A DNA stretch of 64,000 bases, taken from Candidatus Nanopelagicales bacterium (lineage in GTDB: Bacteria > Actinomycetota > Actinomycetes > S36-B12 > CAIYMF01). The notes beneath the pieces are model-generated. The model saw only the letters and a list, made by a program, of their open reading frames with translations, ran no database searches and was not told where the DNA came from. The first letter of the stretch is position 1. Each line of letters opens with the position of its first letter. The position numbers and the translations under genes are program-made. Shown here piece after piece: positions 28,764 to 40,309 of this stretch. The stretch spans positions 22,697 to 86,696 of the forward strand of contig JAFIHG010000045.1 of assembly GCA_017848795.1 (NCBI GenBank), in the 5' to 3' direction.

Positions 28764-28967
28764 TCATCCTCGCGTGTGACCGGGCCACGGCACTACCGCG
28801 GTCACCGCACCCGCATCCACCGTCACGTCGGTGAAGGGCAGGCGCGGTTCAAGCCAGGGGAACACCACGGTGAACAGCAGCGCCACGACCGCAGCGACAA
28901 GTATCAGGGCCGCAAGCAACTTCGCCGGCCACGGCCCGGGCAGGTGACGCCAGATCCAGCCGTACAC
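28764..28967 (-). CDS. Small membrane protein of the sortase operon
   Basis: A GTG-initiated 67-residue protein. One strong helix (LLAALILVAAVVALLFTVVFPW) follows the N-terminal MYGWIWRHLPGPWPAK, then a short outer tail with LPFTDVTVD. The start abuts the sortase TAG with no gap and its stop is 4 nt before pabA, so it belongs to the DUF881-sortase-pabA operon. Similar small proteins occur at this locus in related actinobacteria. Function is unknown. Confidence 0.75.
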   Translation of the reverse strand: MYGWIWRHLPGPWPAKLLAALILVAAVVALLFTVVFPWLEPRLPFTDVTVDAGAVTAVVPWPGHTRG

Positions 28968-29684
28968 CTAGAGCGCCCCGCTGATCCGGTCGGGCGGGCC
29001 CTCGCTCGCCGCCCGGGTGTGCGTGAGGTGCCCCCACCAGATCCAGCGTTCGTACGACGCCCAGCGGGGGTTGCACGTGGTCAGCGTGATCAGCGCCTGT
29101 GTCGGCGTCGCACCCGGTTTGCCGGGCACCGGGTCGATGACCCACGTGTCGGTGGGTTGCACGATCTTGTCGCGGTCCAGCACGTAGGTGTACCACCCGG
29201 TCGCGGTCTGCACGTAGACCTTGTCGCCGGCCTGGAGCCGGTCGATGTCGGCGAACGGCTCGTTGTTGGTGGCGCGGTGGGCGGCGAGCGCGAAGTTGCC
29301 GACCGCGCCGGGCACCGCTGTGCCGGGATAGTGCCCGGCGCCCTTGGCGAGGACATCGAGCCCCACGCCCTCGATCACCGGCAGCCCCCACACCTTGTCC
29401 TTGAGCCGCGGGATGTAGAGCAGCGCGAATCCCTTCCCTGCGACCGGTTTCACGGCCTTCGGCCGTTTCGCGGGCACGGGGTCGGCGGCGCGCCACTGCT
29501 GCACGATCTGGTCCTGCTCGACCTGCGTGGCGTGCGCCGACTGCACGTTGGTCCACCACAGCTGGTAGACGACCAGCAGCAGCGCCAGCACGCCGGCCGT
29601 GACGAGCAGCTCGCCGACGGTGCGGACGGTGCCGCGCACCACCCCGATGCGCGGGCGCTCGGTCGTCGGCGGTGAGACCGTCAT
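28968..29684 (-). CDS. srtE: Class E sortase
   Basis: A 238-residue transpeptidase that anchors LPXTG/LAXTG-type proteins to the wall. An N-terminal helix (ELLVTAGVLALLLVVYQLWW) precedes the sortase domain with ALLYIPRLKDKVWGLPVIEG, catalytic His in LAAHRATNNEPF (near 135) and Cys in TLTTCNPRW (near 205). The nearest Arg after the Cys (NPRWASYER) would complete the triad. The ATG overlaps the DUF881 stop. No obvious sortase substrate is encoded in the window. Confidence 0.92.
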   Translation of the reverse strand: MTVSPPTTERPRIGVVRGTVRTVGELLVTAGVLALLLVVYQLWWTNVQSAHATQVEQDQIVQQWRAADPVPAKRPKAVKPVAGKGFALLYIPRLKDKVWGLPVIEGVGLDVLAKGAGHYPGTAVPGAVGNFALAAHRATNNEPFADIDRLQAGDKVYVQTATGWYTYVLDRDKIVQPTDTWVIDPVPGKPGATPTQALITLTTCNPRWASYERWIWWGHLTHTRAASEGPPDRISGAL

Positions 29685-30433
29685 CGGGTCGCGCTGCCCT
29701 GCGGCAGCGCGCCGGCGTACGGCTCGAGAGTCAGGCGCGGCTCGGTGTCGACGTCGTACCCGAGCCCGTACAGGTCGACGTACTCCCGGTAGACCATCAG
29801 CTGCGGGTCGCGGTCCAGGGCGCGGGTGATCCGGTCCGGGTCGCCGACCGCCTCGATGCGGTACGGCGGGGAGTAGACCCGGCCGCCGAGCAGCAGCGTG
29901 TTCCCGACACAGCGCACGGCGGAGGTCGCGACGAGCCGCTGCCCCATGACGCTCACGCCGCTCGCTCCGGCTCTCCACATCGCGTTGACCACTGCCTGGA
30001 CGTCCTGCTGGTGTACGACGAGGTCGTCCGGCGTCGGGTTCCCCACCAGCGACCCACCGCTCGTGCCGTACGGCGCGTCGTCGAGGGTGACCCGTACCCC
30101 GGGGCCTCTCACCGCGGTGAGCCCCGCCGTCGGGGAGAGCGCGGCGAGCCGTTCCTGCAGCCGCGTCGACTCCGGCTCCTGGCGCGCACCGAGCTGCGCG
30201 ACGCGCGCAGTCGCGTCCTCGACCTGCTGCTGCAGCCGGGCGAGCTCGTAGGAGCGGGCGCGCAGCAGCGAGTCCAGGTCGGCGGTACGGGCGGCGCGCA
30301 GGTCGGTACCGCGCGCGGTGAGCGCGCTGGTGGCGAGCAGCACCCCGGCGAGGGCGAACACCGCGAAGGTGGCGAGCCGCACGAGCACCCGCGGGCGGCG
30401 GGCGGTTCGCAGCAGGGAGTGCGCGCGGCTCAT
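29681..30433 (-). CDS. DUF881 family protein
   Basis: A 250-residue protein with one N-terminal helix (ATFAVFALAGVLLATSALTA), a coiled coil (about 45-95, rich in Leu/Arg/Glu) and a DUF881 domain with GVRVTLDDAPYG, DDLVVHQQDVQAVVNAMW and GNTLLLGGRVYSPPYRIEAVGD. DUF881 proteins cluster with crgA and pknB in actinobacteria and are of unknown function, presumably at the cell envelope. It opens the operon running to pabA and diverges from crgA, with a 79-bp shared promoter region. Confidence 0.88.
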   Translation of the reverse strand: MSRAHSLLRTARRPRVLVRLATFAVFALAGVLLATSALTARGTDLRAARTADLDSLLRARSYELARLQQQVEDATARVAQLGARQEPESTRLQERLAALSPTAGLTAVRGPGVRVTLDDAPYGTSGGSLVGNPTPDDLVVHQQDVQAVVNAMWRAGASGVSVMGQRLVATSAVRCVGNTLLLGGRVYSPPYRIEAVGDPDRITRALDRDPQLMVYREYVDLYGLGYDVDTEPRLTLEPYAGALPQGSATR

Positions 30434-30512
30434 GTCGGTACGCTAGGCCACGAGGGCCGCGGTTCCCGCCGGGTACGGCGGCCATACACCCGAGGTGGAA
30501 GGGGTCGGCGCG

Positions 30513-30764
30513 TTGCCCGAGTCACGGATCCGGCGCAAGAAGGCGTACACGCCGCCGCCGTCGCGCGACCCGATGAAGATCGGGTCACCCCCCTGGCTGG
30601 CGCCGCTGATGGTCGCGTTCTTCGTCCTGGGCCTGCTGTGGATCGTCGTGTGGTACATCGCCGGCCGGGATGTCCCCGGGATGCGGGTGCTCGACTGGTG
30701 GAACGTGGTGATCGGATTCGGGCTCATCGGGGCCGGGTTCGTGCTGTCCACGCGGTGGCGCTGA
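30513..30764 (+). CDS. crgA: Cell division protein CrgA
   Basis: The TTG at 30513 gives 83 residues starting MPESRIRRKKAYTPPP, the standard CrgA opening; GTG 30495 is an alternative that adds six residues. Two membrane helices (WLAPLMVAFFVLGLLWIVVWYI and VVIGFGLIGAGFVLSTRW) flank a short loop with AGRDVPGMRVLDWWN. CrgA is a small divisome membrane protein that contacts FtsZ, FtsQ and PBPs. Location beside DUF881 is canonical. Confidence 0.93.
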   Translation: MPESRIRRKKAYTPPPSRDPMKIGSPPWLAPLMVAFFVLGLLWIVVWYIAGRDVPGMRVLDWWNVVIGFGLIGAGFVLSTRWR

Positions 30765-30854
30765 GCGCTGCTCGGGCCGACTGATCCCGGCCTGGCGCGA
30801 TCCGTCACGCCAGTCACACGCGCCACATGCCGTGCTGCGCGATCACCTTCCCCA

Positions 30855-30941
30855 GGATCCACAGCCGTGCTGTGGACAACGGCGGGTTCGGCTCTTACAA
30901 CGGTGTGATTCATCCCCATGCTGGGGATGACCTGTGGACAA
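30855..30941. promoter_or_regulatory. DnaA-box cluster between convergent crgA and rhomboid genes
   Basis: Two perfect boxes, tgtggacaa at 30871-30879 and 30933-30941, are the reverse complement of ttgtccaca and lie in the same orientation 62 bp apart. A degenerate box (ggatccaca) lies near 30855-30863. Between them an 8-bp stem (tcatcccc/ggggatga, 30910-30930) forms a hairpin. No gene starts here, so a promoter role is unlikely. A DnaA titration or reactivation site is an inference. Confidence 0.7.
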
Positions 30942-30949
30942 CGCGACTC

Positions 30950-31810
30950 TCAGCCGCCGAGCAGGTGCTGGAACTGCTGCTGCAGGGCGTCGGTACGCAG
31001 GTACGCGGCGCCGGCCAGGAGTAGCACGAGCGCCACGAGCCCGGCGCTCTGCACGAGGGTGCGTTGCGGGCGCGGGGCGTACGCGAGGATCGCGGCGGCC
31101 ACCCCACCCACGACGAGGCCGCCGAGGTGGGCCCGCCAGTCGATCCCACCCACGACGAAACCCAGCACCAGGTTGATGCCGATCAGGACCAGGACCTGCG
31201 TGATGTCGGCCTTCAAGGCGTGCCCGGCGACCACGAGCGCCGCCATGAGCCCGAAGATCGCCCCGCTGGCGCCCGCGCTGACGGTCCGGGGGTCGCTGAA
31301 CCAGTACGACGCCACGCTCCCGCCGAAGCCCGCGACGAGGTAGAGCGCCAGGAACCGGGTGTGACCGAAGAGCCGTTCGAGCTGCGGTCCGAGCAGATAG
31401 AGCACGTACATGTTGAACAGCAGGTGCAGCAGGCTGACGTGCAGGAACATCGCCGAGAGCAGCCGCCACTGCTCGCCGAGCAGCGCGATGCCGACCGGCC
31501 AGGAGCCGAAGCGCTCGAGCGCCGAGTTGACCCCGCTGACGTACTCGAGCCCGAACAGCACGACGCAGACACCGATGAGCGTCAGGGTCACGCTGGAACG
31601 GGTGTCGATCCGTCCGCCGAAGGGGCTGCGCGCGACGCGCACCTGCGAGCGCCCCTCCGCCACGCACTCCGGGCAGTGGTAGCCGACCGCGGCCTCGGTC
31701 ATGCAGTCCGGGCAGATGACCCGGTCGCAGCGAGAGCAGCGGACGTACGCCTCGCGATCCGGGTGCCGGTAGCAGTAGGTGGCCTGCGGTACGGGGTCAG
31801 GCGCCGTCAC
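30950..31810 (-). CDS. Rhomboid family intramembrane serine protease with B-box-type zinc finger
   Basis: A GTG-started 286-residue protein. The N-terminal zinc finger (about 12-50) carries [16 protein letters not shown], then CPDC and HCPEC. Six or more helices follow with [28 protein letters not shown] (catalytic Ser near 180) and [13 protein letters not shown] (catalytic His near 226). It cleaves membrane proteins; no substrate is known. The start overlaps the end of the cyclophilin gene by 14 bp. It occupies the position of Rv0010c. Confidence 0.9.
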   Translation of the reverse strand: MTAPDPVPQATYCYRHPDREAYVRCSRCDRVICPDCMTEAAVGYHCPECVAEGRSQVRVARSPFGGRIDTRSSVTLTLIGVCVVLFGLEYVSGVNSALERFGSWPVGIALLGEQWRLLSAMFLHVSLLHLLFNMYVLYLLGPQLERLFGHTRFLALYLVAGFGGSVASYWFSDPRTVSAGASGAIFGLMAALVVAGHALKADITQVLVLIGINLVLGFVVGGIDWRAHLGGLVVGGVAAAILAYAPRPQRTLVQSAGLVALVLLLAGAAYLRTDALQQQFQHLLGG

Positions 31811-32321
31811 GCTCGATCGTCACCGACTCGATCACGACGTCGGTGGTCGGCCGGTCGTTGCGCCCGGTGGGCGTCGTCGCGATCGCATCGACGACCGCCC
31901 GGCTGGCTTCGTCCGCGACCTCGCCGAAGATGGCGTGCTTGCGGTTCAGGTGCGGCGTGGGTCCGACCGTGATGAAGAACTGCGAGCCGTTCGTGCCGGG
32001 GCCGGCGTTCGCCATCGCCAGCAGGTACGGCCGATCGAAGCTCAGCTCGGGGTGGAACTCGTCGTCGAACTGGTAGCCGGGTCCGCCGTACCCCTGTCCG
32101 AGCGGGTCACCGCCCTGGATCATGAATCCGTTGATGACGCGGTGGAAGATCGTGCCGTCGTAGAGCGGATCGGTCGACTTCTTCTTGGTCGCGGGATGCG
32201 TCCACTCGCGCGAGCCCTCCGCCAGCTCGACGAAGTTGCGCACCGTCTTCGGCGCGTGGTTCTCGAAGAGCTCCAGGCGGATGGGGCCCTTGTTCGTGTT
32301 CAGCGTCGCGTAAGTCGTCAC
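31797..32321 (-). CDS. ppiA: Cyclophilin-type peptidyl-prolyl isomerase
   Basis: A GTG-initiated 174-residue cytoplasmic PPIase. It shows [40 protein letters not shown] (catalytic Arg region), [17 protein letters not shown] and HAIFGEV. Length and motifs match actinobacterial PpiA (Rv0009), and its place between gyrA/tRNAs and the rhomboid gene is canonical. The 378 bp upstream to tRNA-Ala hold only repeats. Confidence 0.95.
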   Translation of the reverse strand: MTTYATLNTNKGPIRLELFENHAPKTVRNFVELAEGSREWTHPATKKKSTDPLYDGTIFHRVINGFMIQGGDPLGQGYGGPGYQFDDEFHPELSFDRPYLLAMANAGPGTNGSQFFITVGPTPHLNRKHAIFGEVADEASRAVVDAIATTPTGRNDRPTTDVVIESVTIERDGA

Positions 32322-32400
32322 CCGAGGATCCTGCCACGCCGGCCGGCCACACCGTCCCCGAGGTGCCCCGCGCGAGCCTCGGCTGCGCCGCCTCAAGGCG

Positions 32401-32656
32401 TCAGCCCGCGCCGCGACTGCGCCGTCCGCCGAGTCGCTCCGACCCATCGATCTGTCCCTGTCGATGCAACGGCCGCGAGCCGAACAGACAGGCGGGCGGA
32501 CGCGGTCACGGCAAGGGCGTGCCTCCGGCGGCAACCCCGCCCGGCGCGCGCGCCTGCAGAAGGCGGCGCCGCCGGAGGTGTCAGCCCGCGCCGCGACTGC
32601 GCCGTCCGCCGAGTCGCTATGTTTCCGTCCCTATCGATGTCCCTATCGATGTAACG
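32401..32656. repeat. 38-bp direct repeats plus short tandem repeats
   Basis: The 38-bp sequence starting tcagcccgcgccgcgactgc is present identically at 32401-32438 and 32581-32618, exactly 180 bp apart. After each copy come related short motifs: gtccctgtcgatgcaac near 32455 and two tandem units of gtccctatcgat near 32629-32652. The interval 32322-32699 has no convincing gene. The repeat looks like a duplicated intergenic element. Confidence 0.8.
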
Positions 32657-32699
32657 AGCCCCCACCTCGCTGGCGTTCGGCAGGGGCTCGCTACATCGG

Positions 32700-32772
32700 T
32701 GGAGCCAAGGGGACTCGAACCCCTAACCCCCTGCTTGCAAAGCAGGTGCGCTACCAATTGCGCCATGGCCCC
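32700..32772 (-). tRNA. tRNA-Ala (anticodon TGC)
   Basis: The acceptor stem is GGGGCCA/TGGCTCC and the anticodon stem-loop CCTGC-TTTGCAA-GCAGG gives TGC. The T loop is GGTTCGAGTCC. CCA is not encoded. It forms the usual gyrA-tRNA-Ile-tRNA-Ala arrangement with the tRNA at 32944. Confidence 0.96.
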
Positions 32773-32791
32773 GGCTTCAGCGGGAGGCGGC

Positions 32792-32917
32792 TCAGCGCAG
32801 GTCGGGCGGTGAGGTCGCCTCGCTCCACAGATCCTGCTCGGAACGGCTGGCCGCCACCTGGCGGTACACCACATAACCGACGCCGGCGAGCAGTGCGAGA
32901 GCGAGCAACTTCTTCAC
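32792..32917 (-). CDS. DLW-39 family small protein
   Basis: A GTG start with an upstream GGGAGG gives 41 residues beginning MKKLLALALLAGVGYVVYRQ. It has a hydrophobic N-terminal helix and the conserved EQDLWSEAT segment with the Asp-Leu-Trp that names the family, and ends DLR. It lies between tRNA-Ala and tRNA-Ile, where DLW-39 genes are regularly found in actinobacteria. It is too short for most gene finders. Function is unknown; probably a single-pass membrane peptide. Confidence 0.85.
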   Translation of the reverse strand: MKKLLALALLAGVGYVVYRQVAASRSEQDLWSEATSPPDLR

Positions 32918-32943
32918 GGCGGACCTCCCTGTGGGTGCTGCAG

Positions 32944-33017
32944 TGGGCCTAACTGGACTTGAACCAGTGACCTCTTCCTTATCAGGGAAGCGCTCTAACC
33001 GTCTGAGCTATAGGCCC
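32944..33017 (-). tRNA. tRNA-Ile (anticodon GAT)
   Basis: The acceptor stem is GGGCCTA/TAGGCCC and the anticodon stem-loop CTTCC-CTGATAA-GGAAG gives GAT. The T loop is GGTTCAAGTCC. It follows gyrA and the DUF3566 gene, as in mycobacteria. Confidence 0.96.
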
Positions 33018-33103
33018 CGGGGCACCGGTCCAGGGTCGCCGTACCAGTGCCGCAGCAGCCTACCTGAATCCCGCACCGCGCCGCAGACCGGCGGGAGCTG
33101 ACC

Positions 33104-33733
33104 TCAGTTGTCCTCGGTGAGCGTGATCTCGAGGCCACGCGTGAAGCCCACCGTGAGGTTGTAGAGGAAGGCGAACAGCGTCGCCATCGCGGAGACAAGA
33201 ACGATCTCGATAGCGGCCAGGACCAGCGTGGTCCCCATCACCCGTTCGAATCCCACGACGGCCATGAAGTCGAACGGCGTGCTGCCGGTGCCGACCACGT
33301 CGTCGACCGTCCGGTTGACGGCGTCGAAGACGCCGGTCACCTCGAGGGTCCACCAGAGCAGCGCCGTGGCGACGACGATCACGATCGCCACCGCGAGGGA
33401 GAGCATGAAGAACGTCTTCATCACCGACCACGGATCCAGGCGCGTGACGAGCAGGCGCGCCCGTCGCGGTCCGGTGCGGGCGGGACGGGCGGGCTGGGCG
33501 CCGGAGCCGGTGCGGTCGTAGCCGCCCGCGCTCGCAGCGACCGATCCGTCGCCAGGGGGGCCGTTCGGTTGCGGGCGAGAGGGCTGGAGTGCCGCCTGCT
33601 CACCCGGTCGCGGCGGACCGACCTGGCGGGGGAGGTCGTTCGTGTCGGGTTCTGCGGGGGATCGGAACGCGGACGCGCCCGAACGGCGCACCGGCTCCGA
33701 GGCGGAGCCGGTGACGGTACGGCGTACGGTCAT
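33104..33733 (-). CDS. DUF3566 membrane protein
   Basis: The ATG at 33733 (GGGAGGG upstream, 16 bp after the gyrA stop) gives 209 residues. A Pro/Arg-rich disordered region of about 90 residues precedes two membrane segments (FFMLSLAVAIVIVVATALLWW and ERVMGTTLVLAAIEIVLVSAMATLFAFLYN). The short C-terminal part GLEITLTEDN is typical of DUF3566. This is the Rv0007 position. Function is unknown; it is likely co-transcribed with gyrA. Confidence 0.9.
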   Translation of the reverse strand: MTVRRTVTGSASEPVRRSGASAFRSPAEPDTNDLPRQVGPPRPGEQAALQPSRPQPNGPPGDGSVAASAGGYDRTGSGAQPARPARTGPRRARLLVTRLDPWSVMKTFFMLSLAVAIVIVVATALLWWTLEVTGVFDAVNRTVDDVVGTGSTPFDFMAVVGFERVMGTTLVLAAIEIVLVSAMATLFAFLYNLTVGFTRGLEITLTEDN

Positions 33734-33749
33734 GGGACCGCGCCCTCCC

Positions 33750-36365
<2,616 letters not shown>

Positions 36366-36416
36366 TGGTGTCGCTCCTAGGTCGTACGGCTCACGGCGGC
36401 GGTGCTGCCGTACGGG

Positions 36417-38360
36417 TCAGATGTCGAGGAACCGGACGTCGCGGGCGTTGCGCTGGATGAACGCGCGCCGGCTCTCCACGTCCTCTCCCATCAGCGTCGT
36501 GAAGATCTCGTCGGCCTGTGCGGCGTCCTCGAGGGTGACCTGCAGCAGGACCCGGCCGTCCCGGTCCATCGTCGTCTCGCGCAGCTCCTCCCAGTTCATC
36601 TCGCCGAGACCCTTGTATCGCTGGATCCCCTCCTCCTTCGGCAGCTTCTTGCCTGCCGCGAGCCCGGCTTCGACCAGCGCATCACGCTCCCGGTCGGAGA
36701 AGGCGTACTCCGGGGCCTCCCGCGACCACTTGATCTTGAACAGCGGCGGCTGTCCGAGGTAGACGTGCCCCTGCTCGACGAGCGGGCGCATGAACCGGAA
36801 GAGCAGCGTGAGCAGCAGGGTGCGGATGTGCTGGCCGTCGACATCGGCATCGGCCATCAGCACCAGCTTGTGGTAGCGCAGTTTGGCCAGGTCGAAGTCG
36901 TCGTGGATACCGGTGCCCATCGCGGAGATGAGCGCCTGGACCTCGTTGTTGGCGAGTACGCGATCGATGCGCGCTTTCTCGACATTGAGGATCTTTCCGC
37001 GGATGGGCAGGATCGCCTGGGTGCGGGGGTCTCTCGCCCTTCTGGCCGAGCCGCCCGCGCTGTCGCCCTCGACGACGAAGAGCTCGCACTCTTCCGGCTC
37101 CCGAGAAGAGCAGTCGATCAGCTTCCCGGGCAGCCCCGCACCGCCGAGCAGTCCCTTGCGGTTGCGGGCCAGGTCGCGCGCCTTGCGGGCGGCGATCCGT
37201 GCGCTCGAAGCGGCGACCGCCTTGCGGGCGATCTCCTTGCCCTCCGCGGGGTTCTGCTCGAACCACTCGCCGAGCTTCTCGTTGCAGACCTTCTGCACGA
37301 ACGTCTTGGCCTCGGTGTTGCCGAGCTTGGTCTTCGTCTGGCCCTCGAACTGTGGCTCGCCGAGCTTGACCGACACGATCGCCGTCAGGCCCTCGCGCAC
37401 GTCGTCACCCGTGAGATTGGAGTCCTTCTCCTTGAGAATGTTCCACTCCCTGGCGAACTTGTTGACCAGGCTGGTCAGCGCCGAGCGGAAGCCTTCCTCG
37501 TGGGTGCCGCCCTCGGTGGTGTTGATCGTGTTCGCGAACGTGTGGACCGACTCGTTGTAGCCGTTGTTCCACTGCAGCGCGACGTCGACCGACAACCGGC
37601 GCTCCTCGTCCTCGGACTCGAAGTGGACGATCGTCGGGTGCGCCGGTCCTTTGGAGGTGTTGAGGTGCTTGACGAAATCGGCGATCCCGCCTTCGTAGTG
37701 GTAGCTGGCCGCGCGCCGCCCACCGTCCTCCTCGCTGGTGTCGACCCGCTCGTCGACGAGGGAGATCGTGAGGCCGCGATTGAGGAATGCCATCTCCTGG
37801 AACCGACGCGCCAGCGTCTCGAAGTCGTAATGGGTGGTCTCGAAGATCTCCGGGTCCGCCCAGAACGTGACGATCGTCCCCGTCTCCTGCGTGGCCTCAC
37901 CCATGTCGAGCGGACCCTGCGGGATGCCGCGCTCGTAGCCCTGGCGGTACACGTGCCCCTTACGACGGACCTCGACCTCGAGTCTGCTCGAGAGCGCGTT
38001 GACGACAGAGACCCCGACCCCGTGCAGACCACCGGACACCTGGTAGCCGCCGCCGCCGAACTTGCCCCCGGCGTGGAGGACCGTGAGCACGACCTCGACC
38101 GCGGGTCGCCCTTCGGACTCGACGATGTCCACGGGGATGCCGCGCCCGTTGTCGACGACCCGGACGCCGCTGTCGGCGAGCAGGATCACCTCGATGTGGT
38201 CGCAGAATCCGGCGAGCGCCTCGTCGACCGAGTTGTCCACGACCTCGTAGACCAGATGGTGCAGGCCGCGCAGGCCGGTCGACCCGATGTACATGCCGGG
38301 CCGCTTGCGTACGGCGTCGAGACCTTCGAGGACCTGGATGTTGCTCGCGTCGTAGGACAC
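36417..38360 (-). CDS. gyrB: DNA gyrase subunit B
   Basis: A GTG at 38360 gives 647 residues starting [23 protein letters not shown] codons further upstream remain possible. The GHKL ATPase domain shows [20 protein letters not shown] and [15 protein letters not shown]; the Toprim domain shows [10 protein letters not shown] and [11 protein letters not shown], the metal-binding acids. The QRDR-equivalent region is standard. It binds and hydrolyses ATP in the A2B2 holoenzyme. It is downstream of recF and the dciA-like gene in the usual order. Confidence 0.96.
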   Translation of the reverse strand: MSYDASNIQVLEGLDAVRKRPGMYIGSTGLRGLHHLVYEVVDNSVDEALAGFCDHIEVILLADSGVRVVDNGRGIPVDIVESEGRPAVEVVLTVLHAGGKFGGGGYQVSGGLHGVGVSVVNALSSRLEVEVRRKGHVYRQGYERGIPQGPLDMGEATQETGTIVTFWADPEIFETTHYDFETLARRFQEMAFLNRGLTISLVDERVDTSEEDGGRRAASYHYEGGIADFVKHLNTSKGPAHPTIVHFESEDEERRLSVDVALQWNNGYNESVHTFANTINTTEGGTHEEGFRSALTSLVNKFAREWNILKEKDSNLTGDDVREGLTAIVSVKLGEPQFEGQTKTKLGNTEAKTFVQKVCNEKLGEWFEQNPAEGKEIARKAVAASSARIAARKARDLARNRKGLLGGAGLPGKLIDCSSREPEECELFVVEGDSAGGSARRARDPRTQAILPIRGKILNVEKARIDRVLANNEVQALISAMGTGIHDDFDLAKLRYHKLVLMADADVDGQHIRTLLLTLLFRFMRPLVEQGHVYLGQPPLFKIKWSREAPEYAFSDRERDALVEAGLAAGKKLPKEEGIQRYKGLGEMNWEELRETTMDRDGRVLLQVTLEDAAQADEIFTTLMGEDVESRRAFIQRNARDVRFLDI

Positions 38361-38619
38361 GTGTGGGTTACCCCTCTCGACCGGCACGCGGTCTGACACC
38401 GAACCGGTCCGGTACTCCGGCCGGCGCTCGACACAGGCGTCCGCGCCGTTCTCATCGGGCCACCGGATGGGGCTTCGGGGTACCGCAGGATCGGCTGGAC
38501 AGCCGCACAGAACGTCCTCGATTCTACCGTGGACCGGCCCCAGAACCGTCGATCCCCCCAGGTTTGACGGCGGCATCCGAAACCGGTTCTGCAGTGCGTG
38601 ACGTGCCCGGGACGGGCGG

Positions 38620-39156
38620 TCAGCCGTACGTGTCGCGCGGGCCGCGCCCGCGCACGACCCGGGGGCCGTGACGCCAGCTCGGAGCTGCGGGCCCGGCGAC
38701 GGTGATCGACCGTACGACCCCGGCGCCGACCTGGTCGGCGATCCGCCGGTGGAGCAGGGCGAGCTGCATCCGTACCGCGGTGGCCCATGTCGTGGAGTCC
38801 GCGCGCACCAACAGGCGCCCGGACTCCTGGTCGAAACTCTCCGCGCGCACGTGTGCGGCGAGCTCGGCTCCCACGATCTCGGGCCAGCCGTTCATCAGAC
38901 CCGCGACCGCCGCGGGGCCCGACCAGCCCTGCTCGCCGGCGAGCTGGCGCAGCACCTCTCCAGTGAGGACCGGGTCACGCCCGCTCGCCGCGCCGCGCCC
39001 ACGTCGGGTGGATGGCGCGCCGCCGCGAGCGCGTTCGTTGCCGGGTGCCGGACCCGCTCCCGCAGCGGCCGCGCGTGCCCGGGCGAGCGCCTGGCGTGCC
39101 GCGTCGGCGCTCGGCGCGGGACCGCCCGGACCGTCGACGGCGGGGGAGTCAGGCAT
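38620..39156 (-). CDS. DUF721/DciA-like protein
   Basis: The ATG at 39156 overlaps the recF stop by 8 bp and gives 178 residues. A disordered Ala/Pro/Arg-rich N-terminus of about 60 residues precedes the DUF721 domain with [17 protein letters not shown] and [18 protein letters not shown]. DciA proteins load the replicative helicase in bacteria lacking DnaC. This is the Rv0004 position. The helicase-loading role is known for other DciA proteins and inferred here. Confidence 0.88.
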   Translation of the reverse strand: MPDSPAVDGPGGPAPSADAARQALARARAAAAGAGPAPGNERARGGAPSTRRGRGAASGRDPVLTGEVLRQLAGEQGWSGPAAVAGLMNGWPEIVGAELAAHVRAESFDQESGRLLVRADSTTWATAVRMQLALLHRRIADQVGAGVVRSITVAGPAAPSWRHGPRVVRGRGPRDTYG

Positions 39157-40294
39157 CGACGATGGTCCCACGCTCGACCCGTACCCGTGCCCCCGTGAGC
39201 GTGGCGGGTACGTCGGCCGCGACGGCCGCAGTCACGAGCACCTGCTCAGCGTCGCCGACCAGGGCGGCGAGACGCGACCGGCGCTCGACGTCCAGCTCGG
39301 CGAAGACGTCGTCGAGCACCAGGATCGGCTCACCCCCGCTGGTCCCGTCGTCGCGCAGCAGCTGGTACGACGCGAGTCGCAGCGCAAGCGCGAGCGACCA
39401 CGACTCGCCGTGGCTCGCATAGCCCTTCGCCGGCACGCCTGCCAGCGAGAGCAGCACGTCGTCCCGGTGCGGGCCGACGAGGGTGACCGCCCGCTCGAGC
39501 TCCTCGCGGCGGCGTCGCTCCAACGCTGCGCGCAACGCACCTGCCAGCACAGTCCGATCGACAGTGAGATCCACGTCCTCACCGAGGCTCCACCGGTAGC
39601 CGGCGCTCACCTCGGCCGACGCGTCCGCCACCGCGTCGTACGTCTTGCCCAGCAACGGATTCAGCTGGTCCAGCAGGTGGATCCGGCCCGCGAGCAAGGC
39701 GCTCCCGAGGTCGATCAGCTGCTCGTCCCAGACCATGAGCGTCTGCAGCGGATCGGATGTGCCTCCGGCATCCGGTCGGCCGCGACGGCCCCCAGCGCTC
39801 TTGAGCAGCGCGTTTCGCTGGCGTACCACGCGTTCGAAGTCGGCCTTCACCCCGGCGTACTTCGGCGCGCGCGCGACGAGCAGGGTGTCGAGGAAGCGGC
39901 GCCGGTCACTCGGGTCGCCCTTGACGAGGGCGAGGTCCTCGGGCGCGAAGAGCACGGTGCGGACAGTGCCGGCCAGCTCTCGCGGCCGCACCGGGTGCCC
40001 GCCGAGCTGGACCCGGTTCGCGCGGCTGGGATTGATCTCGATCTCGATCGAGGTGCGCCGCGCGTCGCGCACCAGCCCGGCCCGGATCACCGCCCGTTGA
40101 GCACCGTGCCGAACGAGGGGCGCGTCGGTAGCGACGCGGTGGCTGTCGAAGCCGGACAGGTAGCCGACCGCCTCGACGAGGTTGGTCTTGCCCTGGCCGT
40201 TGGCGCCGACGAAGGTTGTGACGCCGGGCGCGAGGGTGAGCTCCGCCTGCTGGTAGTTGCGGAAGTCGGTGAGCGCCAGCGACGCGACGTGCAC
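39149..40294 (-). CDS. recF: DNA replication/repair protein RecF
   Basis: A GTG-initiated 381-residue SMC-like ATPase. Walker A is [17 protein letters not shown] (near 30-46), the signature region follows, and Walker B/D-loop sequence is [14 protein letters not shown] near residue 325. The segment [22 protein letters not shown] is diagnostic. RecF works with RecO/RecR in loading RecA at gaps. It lies 15 bp downstream of dnaN in the standard operon. Confidence 0.96.
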   Translation of the reverse strand: MHVASLALTDFRNYQQAELTLAPGVTTFVGANGQGKTNLVEAVGYLSGFDSHRVATDAPLVRHGAQRAVIRAGLVRDARRTSIEIEINPSRANRVQLGGHPVRPRELAGTVRTVLFAPEDLALVKGDPSDRRRFLDTLLVARAPKYAGVKADFERVVRQRNALLKSAGGRRGRPDAGGTSDPLQTLMVWDEQLIDLGSALLAGRIHLLDQLNPLLGKTYDAVADASAEVSAGYRWSLGEDVDLTVDRTVLAGALRAALERRRREELERAVTLVGPHRDDVLLSLAGVPAKGYASHGESWSLALALRLASYQLLRDDGTSGGEPILVLDDVFAELDVERRSRLAALVGDAEQVLVTAAVAADVPATLTGARVRVERGTIVDA

Positions 40295-40309
40295 GGGTGG
40301 ACCAGCCGG

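Noticed and set aside
32401..32656. CRISPR array
   Set aside because: There are only two long repeat copies 180 bp apart, with no regular spacers and no cas genes.
32322..32699. Hypothetical proteins over the ppiA-tRNA-Ala gap
   Set aside because: The frames are made of the direct repeats and extend into the tRNA. No coding evidence was seen.
38233..38241. DnaA-box-like ttgtccacg
   Set aside because: It has one mismatch, is isolated, and lies inside the gyrB coding sequence encoding a conserved segment.
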